This document shows positions 59,706-64,000 of a DNA stretch of 64,000 bases, piece after piece. Position 1 is the first letter of the stretch; every line of letters begins with the position of its first letter. Where the stretch lies: contig CANNFX010000001.1 in assembly GCA_947504025.1 (NCBI GenBank), positions 1,265,302-1,329,301 of the forward strand, given 5' to 3'. Position numbers and translations under genes: made by a program. Source of the DNA: an uncultured Sphingomonadaceae bacterium. GTDB lineage: Bacteria; Pseudomonadota; Alphaproteobacteria; Sphingomonadales; Sphingomonadaceae. The notes beneath the pieces are model-generated. The model was given only the letters and a program-made list of their open reading frames with translations. It was not told where the DNA came from and made no database searches.

Positions 59706-60491
59706 ATGATCGATAATTTGCGCCTTGAACAGATTGTCCGCGAAGCCGGGCATATGGCGCTGGGCTCGTGGCCCGGCGATGGCCATGCCGTCGATACGTG
59801 GGAAAAGAATCCAGGTGATCCGGTCAGCGCTGCTGACCTGGCTGTCGACAACTTCTTACAGCGCGAGCTCGGCGCCTTGCTCCCTGCAGCTGGATGGCTG
59901 AGCGAGGAAACGGCGGATAATGAGCGGCGTTTGGATAAGGGGCTTTGCTGGGTAGTTGATCCGATTGATGGAACGCGGGACTTTATTCGCGGCCGCAAGG
60001 GTTGGGCTGTCTCCGTTGCCTTGGTTAGCAATGGGCGGCCGTTGCTCGGCACGTTGGTGGCTCCGGCCCGGAATGAGATGTGGAGCGCGGTTGCGGGCAA
60101 GGGCGCGTGGCGTAATGGAGAGCGCCTGAAGGCTAGCACGCGCACAGAATTTGCCGGGGCGCGTGTTCCTGCCGCTTCCCTTATGAAAGAGGATCAGATT
60201 CTCACAATGGTCGATCAACCCAACTCGATTGCCTTACGCATTGCGATGGTGGGCGCGGATGAGGCTGATCTGGTGGCGACTTTGCGCTGGGGCTGGGAGT
60301 GGGATGTCGCGGCATCGTGTCTAATCGCGCGCGAGGCTGGCGCTGCTGTCAGCGATGCATTCGGAAACCCGCTAAACTACAACAAACGTGACCCGCGCGA
60401 GTTCGGCCTGCTGGTCAGCTCACCTGCGATACACGCCGATGCGGTGAAGCATTTGGCAGCGAGGGCAGAGGCGTTGGCGCCAAAGGGTTAG
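59706..60491 (+). CDS. Inositol monophosphatase family phosphatase (CysQ/HisN-like)
   Basis: The 261-residue magnesium-dependent phosphatase has the three family metal motifs: Glu in LSEETADNE near residue 65, WVVDPIDGTRDFIRGRKGW near 82, and WEWDVAASCLIAREAGA near 200. The family includes inositol phosphatases, histidinol-phosphatase HisN and the 3'-phosphoadenosine phosphatase CysQ. A CysQ role would matter here because sulfotransferases release 3'-phosphoadenosine phosphate, but sequence alone does not separate the options. ATG 59706 is chosen by fit to the family. It diverges from sucC. Confidence 0.88.
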   Translation: MIDNLRLEQIVREAGHMALGSWPGDGHAVDTWEKNPGDPVSAADLAVDNFLQRELGALLPAAGWLSEETADNERRLDKGLCWVVDPIDGTRDFIRGRKGWAVSVALVSNGRPLLGTLVAPARNEMWSAVAGKGAWRNGERLKASTRTEFAGARVPAASLMKEDQILTMVDQPNSIALRIAMVGADEADLVATLRWGWEWDVAASCLIAREAGAAVSDAFGNPLNYNKRDPREFGLLVSSPAIHADAVKHLAARAEALAPKG

Positions 60492-60545
60492 GCGAAGAGT
60501 ATGGCCTCTGTGTCGAAGGTCCGGTTGTGGGTGGAAAGCGGACGC

Positions 60546-61004
60546 CTACTCTACGTCACTGTATTCGGCCACAAGCTTAGGCGTTTTGTCCGGCTTAACG
60601 AAGTGATCCTGATAGCAGTAGACGGGAGATCCTCCCAAGTTACCGGGCTTGAGATCAAGCTTTATGCACATCATTCCCTCCCCTTGATTGCGCGTCGGTA
60701 TGAACATCGAACGGGGTTGATAGAGCTCGCGCACACTTTCTGCACTCTCGCGTGACTTCAGAGACCAACGATGGATCGCATCCTCAATCTGTGGTTCAAG
60801 GCCGGTAAGCTCTGCGTTGGGTGCAACCTCAGCTTCAGTAAGAAGCTCGGCGGTTGAAGTAACTGAACCCTTCCCCACCAAGAGACCAATCCAAAACACG
60901 AGCCCAAACAATCCAAGTATGGCAAGCAGCCAAAAGGGTTTCATCTTCATGTCAAACGTATGGCCGTCAACTTTAACGTCCGCAATTGGGTCGATAGCAG
61001 ACAC
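60546..61004 (-). CDS. Hypothetical membrane-anchored protein
   Basis: No family was recognised. The 152-residue product (GTG start 61004) has one membrane span at about 23-44 (PFWLLAILGLFGLVFWIGLL) and a periplasmic domain with two cysteines (MMCIKLDL and VYCYQDHF). Without the span it has no recognised motif. ATG 60950, directly before the span, is an equally good start. It lies downstream of the OmpA-type gene beyond a terminator-like hairpin, and converges with the phosphatase gene. Confidence 0.62.
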   Translation of the reverse strand: MSAIDPIADVKVDGHTFDMKMKPFWLLAILGLFGLVFWIGLLVGKGSVTSTAELLTEAEVAPNAELTGLEPQIEDAIHRWSLKSRESAESVRELYQPRSMFIPTRNQGEGMMCIKLDLKPGNLGGSPVYCYQDHFVKPDKTPKLVAEYSDVE

Positions 61005-61029
61005 TGACCGACCAAGACCTAAACCGTTA

Positions 61030-61065
61030 AGAAAAGGGGCCGGCCCTCGCAGGCCAGCCCCTCTG
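61030..61065 (-). terminator. Terminator downstream of the OmpA-type lipoprotein gene
   Basis: Reading the minus strand, GGGGCTGGCC (61061-61052) pairs with GGCCGGCCCC (61045-61036) around a short loop with one G-T pair, followed by TTTTC. It sits about 30 bases after the gene's stop. The plus strand also has TTTT after the stem (61066-61069), so it might act in both directions. Confidence 0.7.
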
Positions 61066-61090
61066 TTTTCAAATCAGCAAAGTTGCCGGA

Positions 61091-61783
61091 TCAGTTGCCC
61101 TGCTGGGCAGCTTCAACGTCTTCCTGCGTGATCGGAATGATCTTGATTTCGACGCGGCGGTTCAGCGAACGGCCTGTGTCTGTGTCGTTGCTGGCAATCG
61201 GCTGTGTTTCGCCGAATCCCTGCGAACGGATACGAGCCGAACTGACGCCGCGCGAAACAAGATAGTTCGCAACCGCTTCTGCGCGCTGTTCGGAAAGGCG
61301 CTGATTGAACGCGTCCGAACCGGTCGAATCGGTGTGACCGTAAACATCGATCAGGCTGTCCGGATATTGCTGTAAGCTGTTAGCCACAGTCACCAGCGTT
61401 TCGCGGAAAGTCGGGTTAATCGTGTAGCTGCCGGTGGCGAAGGTAACGCCATCGGGCAGGTTCACCAGAATTGCGGAGCCGCCATCGGTTTCCGTCACAT
61501 CGACGCCTGAACCTGCTGTCTGCTCTTTCAGTTCCTTGATCTGTTGGTCCATTTTATAACCAACCACGCCGCCAGCAACACCGCCAACGCCTGCACCGAT
61601 GATGCGTCCGGTCTTGCCGCCGATAACACCGCCGAGCAGACCGCCCAGTACAGTGCCGCCTGCGCCGCCGAGAACGGTGCGCGAAATCTTCTTCTCGCCG
61701 GTGTTCGGGTCTGTGACACAGCCCGAAACAGTGACCAGCGATAGCGCGGCCAGGCTCGAAACGAATAGTTTTGAATTCTTCAT
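61091..61783 (-). CDS. OmpA family outer-membrane lipoprotein with glycine zipper
   Basis: The 230-residue product has a lipoprotein signal (SLVTVSGC, lipid Cys near 22), a glycine-zipper segment at about 40-75 (LGGAGGTVLGGLLGGVIGG then TGRIIGAGVGGVAGGVVGY), and an OmpA C-terminal peptidoglycan-binding domain with DVYGHTDSTGSDAFNQRLS, RAEAVANYLVSRGV and NRRVEIKIIP. It resembles YiaD-type proteins that tie the outer membrane to the cell wall. ATG 61783 is preferred over ATG 61792, which would sit on top of the GAGGG ribosome binding site. An exact EcfG promoter lies upstream. Confidence 0.93.
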   Translation of the reverse strand: MKNSKLFVSSLAALSLVTVSGCVTDPNTGEKKISRTVLGGAGGTVLGGLLGGVIGGKTGRIIGAGVGGVAGGVVGYKMDQQIKELKEQTAGSGVDVTETDGGSAILVNLPDGVTFATGSYTINPTFRETLVTVANSLQQYPDSLIDVYGHTDSTGSDAFNQRLSEQRAEAVANYLVSRGVSSARIRSQGFGETQPIASNDTDTGRSLNRRVEIKIIPITQEDVEAAQQGN

Positions 61784-61854
61784 ATTGGGCATCCCTCTAG
61801 CTGCCAGAAACGGGTCGTGTGGCGGACAAGCACCACTATGCCCGTGCGACCCTG

Positions 61855-61879
61855 AACGTGCTTAACGCCGTTTTGTTCC
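61855..61879 (-). promoter_or_regulatory. EcfG promoter upstream of the OmpA-type lipoprotein gene
   Basis: On the minus strand GGAAC (61879-61875) and CGTT (61858-61855) are 16 bases apart, an exact match to GGAAC-N16/17-CGTT. The ATG at 61783 is 71 bases downstream. OmpA-type and glycine-zipper envelope proteins are frequent general-stress targets, which supports the call. Confidence 0.78.
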
Positions 61880-61940
61880 AAAAAGCGAGAGGCAATGAGG
61901 CGGCTTCGCGTGAGAGCAATCATCTGCTAGCGGAATCTGT

Positions 61941-63269
61941 GTGACCCCATTTCCCTATTCAGATTTGTTGATTATCGCCGGGCTGATCGTGCTCAATGGC
62001 ATTTTTGCGATGTCCGAGCTGGCGATTGTTTCCGCGCGTACTGCGAAATTAAAAGCCAAGGCGGAAGAAGGTAGCAGTGCGGCGGCCACCGCTGTTGCCT
62101 TGGCTGCTGACCCGGGCAAGTTCCTGTCGACCGTGCAAATCGGTATTACGCTGGTTGGAATTATCGCCGGTGCCTATTCGGGCTCAAGTCTGGGTGGGCC
62201 CGTGGGCGAACGACTCGCCTATTTCGGTGTATCAGCTGATATCGCTCCCGATGCCGGATTTGCGTTGGTTATCGTCCTGACTACATATTTCAGCCTCGTT
62301 ATTGGCGAACTTGTGCCCAAACAGGTGGCGCTGCGCCTCGCGGTTCCGATTGCATTGCTCATGGCTAAACCAATGGCCTTCGTAGCAAAGGTGGCGGCAC
62401 CGCTCGTGTGGGTGCTCGACAAAAGCTCCAGCCTGCTGGTCCGTTTGCTCGGCGTGCGCAGCGGCGGACAGGGTGCGATCAACGCTGAAGAACTGCATAT
62501 GATCTTTGCCGAGGCGACCCGAACCGGCGTGATCGAAGAAGAAGATCGCGCGATTATCTCCGGCGTTATGCGGCTGGCCGATCGTCCCGTGCGCGAAGTG
62601 ATGACGCCGCGCACAGAGCTCGACTTTATCGATAAGGATGCTGACGAGGCAGGCATTCGTGCCGCCATCGACGCAAGCCCGCATTCACTGCTGCCGGTCG
62701 TCGACGGAACTGCTGACAAGGTGATCGGCGTGGTGAAAGTGCGCGAAGTTCAGGCAGCGATGCTGGCTGGGCAAGTGGTCGACCTCACCGCCATGATGCG
62801 TAAGCCTGAAATTATGCCCGACCAGGTTGATGCGATGGATGCTCTGCGCAACCTGCAACAGGCCGATGTTGCGATGGCGATGGTCCATGATGAATATGGA
62901 CATCTCGAAGGCATCGTAACACCGGTTGATCTGCTCAGCGCGCTGGTTGGCAGCTTTGCCAGCGATCAGGACGAAGGTGACGTGCCGCATGTGGTGGAGC
63001 GGGCTGACGGCTCCTTGCTCGTCGCAGGATCGCTGCCAGCGGACCAGCTAGCCGAAATGCTCAGCCTGGAGCTACCCGACGACCGCGAGTTTGCGACTGC
63101 AGCAGGCTATGTGTTGTGGGTGCTCAAGAAACTGCCGGTGGAAGGTGAAACTTTCACCGATCAAGGGTGGTTGTTTGAAGTCATCGACCTGGATGGCCGC
63201 AAGATCGACAAATTGATGATCGCGCAAGATCCTGCGGCGGTGGCACTGGCCGCCGCCGAACAGGATTAG
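61941..63269 (+). CDS. CorC/HlyC family CNNM-type membrane protein
   Basis: The 442-residue product has an N-terminal DUF21/CNNM membrane domain with LIIAGLIVLNGIFAMSELAI and VQIGITLVGIIAGAYSGSSL, two CBS domains at about 205-330 (VREVMTPRTELDFI, HDEYGHLEGIVTPVDLLSAL) and a CorC_HlyC transporter-associated domain at the end. Relatives handle magnesium or cobalt; 'hemolysin' is a historical name. It starts with GTG 61941. The 148-base gap before it holds the EcfG promoter of the divergent OmpA-type gene. Confidence 0.92.
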   Translation: MTPFPYSDLLIIAGLIVLNGIFAMSELAIVSARTAKLKAKAEEGSSAAATAVALAADPGKFLSTVQIGITLVGIIAGAYSGSSLGGPVGERLAYFGVSADIAPDAGFALVIVLTTYFSLVIGELVPKQVALRLAVPIALLMAKPMAFVAKVAAPLVWVLDKSSSLLVRLLGVRSGGQGAINAEELHMIFAEATRTGVIEEEDRAIISGVMRLADRPVREVMTPRTELDFIDKDADEAGIRAAIDASPHSLLPVVDGTADKVIGVVKVREVQAAMLAGQVVDLTAMMRKPEIMPDQVDAMDALRNLQQADVAMAMVHDEYGHLEGIVTPVDLLSALVGSFASDQDEGDVPHVVERADGSLLVAGSLPADQLAEMLSLELPDDREFATAAGYVLWVLKKLPVEGETFTDQGWLFEVIDLDGRKIDKLMIAQDPAAVALAAAEQD

Positions 63270-63280
63270 CGCGAACTGAC

Positions 63281-63691
63281 TTAGCTAGGGATTACTGCCT
63301 GAGCAGCCTGTCCGTCACCTTCGGGTGCGGCAACGATGTCCTGCGTCACGCGGCCTTTGGCCACTGTGTTGGTCTGTGGATCGCCCACTGCACTACGAAT
63401 GCCGGGCATCGCGCGGCCTGCGCGGTCGAGTGCGCTGGTTTCAACCTGACTACGAGCGGCCGGGCCACCGAATAATACATCCAATGCTTGTTCGCTGGCC
63501 GAACCTTCAGCCGGGCGCGGGGCGCCTGGGGCTGGCGGAGTAAGCGAGAAATCAGGTGGAATCACCAGCGGTGCCTGACGCTGCACGGCGAATTCGTCCG
63601 GGCGGTCACGGTTCAAAAGGCCGGAGCTGCCGCAGCCAGCCAGCATGGCGGCCGAGGCGGCGAGAAGGGCGAATGTGGTTGTCTTACGCAT
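63281..63691 (-). CDS. DUF3035 lipoprotein
   Basis: The 136-residue lipoprotein has a signal ending AAMLAGC (lipid Cys near 20) and the DUF3035 core RPDEFAVQRQAPLVIPPDF, then LTPPAPGAPRPAEGSASEQA and low-complexity Ala/Gly-rich text. Function is unknown. In Sphingomonadales this gene commonly follows lspA, the lipoprotein signal peptidase, and here it starts 3 bases after the lspA stop. It may need LspA for its own processing. It converges with the CorC-type gene. Confidence 0.88.
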   Translation of the reverse strand: MRKTTTFALLAASAAMLAGCGSSGLLNRDRPDEFAVQRQAPLVIPPDFSLTPPAPGAPRPAEGSASEQALDVLFGGPAARSQVETSALDRAGRAMPGIRSAVGDPQTNTVAKGRVTQDIVAAPEGDGQAAQAVIPS

Positions 63692-63694
63692 GGT

Positions 63695-64000
63695 TCAGGT
63701 CTCCGTAGCAGTTTCTACTGCCGGTTCGTTATCGTCCTTGTCGCGCAGGAAGAACGCGCGCGCAAGGATGATCAGTACGCCGATGGTGATAGCGGCATCG
63801 GCCAGGTTGAATATCAGGAAGGGACGGAACGTGCCGATATGCAGATCGGCATAGTCGACCACATAGCCCAGATTGAAGCGGTCGCGGATATTACCCAGCG
63901 CCCCGCCCAGGATCATGCTGAGGCCGAGAATATCGCCAAACGCCTTCTCGCGCATCATCCAGATGAACACGACCAGCGCGATAAGCGCGGTCACAGCGAC
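63695..64000 (-). CDS. lspA: Lipoprotein signal peptidase LspA, C-terminal part (cut by window edge)
   Basis: LspA is the inner-membrane aspartic peptidase that cuts lipoprotein signals after lipid attachment. About 101 C-terminal residues are visible. The catalytic region is intact: LGGALGNIRDRFNLGYVVDY and FNLADAAITIG contain the two active aspartates, with membrane spans before and after. The frame stays open through base 64000, so the N terminus lies beyond the right edge. Several lipoproteins in this window (Wza, the serine hydrolase, the OmpA-type and DUF3035 proteins) would be its substrates. Confidence 0.93.
   Translation of the reverse strand, partial: VAVTALIALVVFIWMMREKAFGDILGLSMILGGALGNIRDRFNLGYVVDYADLHIGTFRPFLIFNLADAAITIGVLIILARAFFLRDKDDNEPAVETATET

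Noticed and set aside
1..64000. CRISPR arrays, tRNA or rRNA genes, insertion sequences, prophage and toxin-antitoxin genes
   Set aside because: Read for on both strands; no regularly spaced repeats, cloverleaf signatures, transposases or phage genes were recognised. A tRNAscan and IS search would be decisive.

Overview
The window reads as chromosomal DNA of an alphaproteobacterium of the order Sphingomonadales, most likely an Erythrobacteraceae member (Erythrobacter/Altererythrobacter type). This rests on gene content and order: rsfS-rlmH-EnvC-like, a DUF1153/SciP cell-cycle regulator, Coq7, the pair DUF3035 lipoprotein-lspA, DUF1501/DUF1800, and GGAAC-N16/17-CGTT promoters of the alphaproteobacterial general stress sigma factor EcfG. 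No tRNA, rRNA, CRISPR array, insertion sequence or phage gene was recognised. No gap between genes exceeds about 275 bases.

Bases 1-7.5 kb carry housekeeping and envelope genes: rsfS (cut by the left edge), rlmH, an EnvC-like factor, an S41 peptidase, DsbB, Coq7 and a secreted protein of unknown function. A UDP-glucuronate-epimerase-like and UDP-sugar dehydrogenase pair sits among them on the opposite strand. Bases 7.5-38.2 kb form a large Wzx/Wzy-type surface polysaccharide locus. Precursor genes are wecB-wecC (UDP-ManNAcA), fnlA-fnlB-fnlC (UDP-L-FucNAc), a FlaA1-type UDP-GlcNAc 4,6-dehydratase and a DegT aminotransferase (a 4-amino-6-deoxy sugar). Assembly genes are a PglC/WcaJ-type initiating transferase, four glycosyltransferases, a Wzy-like polymerase and a Wzx flippase. 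Export and length control come from wza, wzc, an O-antigen-ligase-family protein and a TPR/beta-sandwich membrane protein. Five sulfotransferase-family genes and an FkbM methyltransferase are spread through the locus, which suggests a sulfated, methylated polysaccharide. A DUF1501/DUF1800 pair interrupts it.

Bases 38.2-64 kb return to core functions: fabI, a YihY protein, a DnaJ-type co-chaperone, pdxH, a cation diffusion transporter, a PhzF protein, a serine hydrolase lipoprotein, mnmA, sciP, a GlsB-type stress protein, an RND efflux pair whose permease has a large central insertion, a DUF445 protein, a GNAT enzyme, a sigma-region-2-only protein, a TonB-like secreted protein, etfB-etfA, sucC, an inositol-monophosphatase-family enzyme, an OmpA-type lipoprotein, a CorC/HlyC protein, a DUF3035 lipoprotein and lspA (cut by the right edge).

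The most notable observations are: the sulfotransferase-rich polysaccharide locus whose predicted sugars resemble those of Staphylococcus aureus capsules 5 and 8; three matches to the EcfG promoter in front of glsB, the OmpA lipoprotein and etfBA; a hairpin that would mask the wecB ribosome binding site; and a 16-base perfect palindrome before the S41 peptidase.
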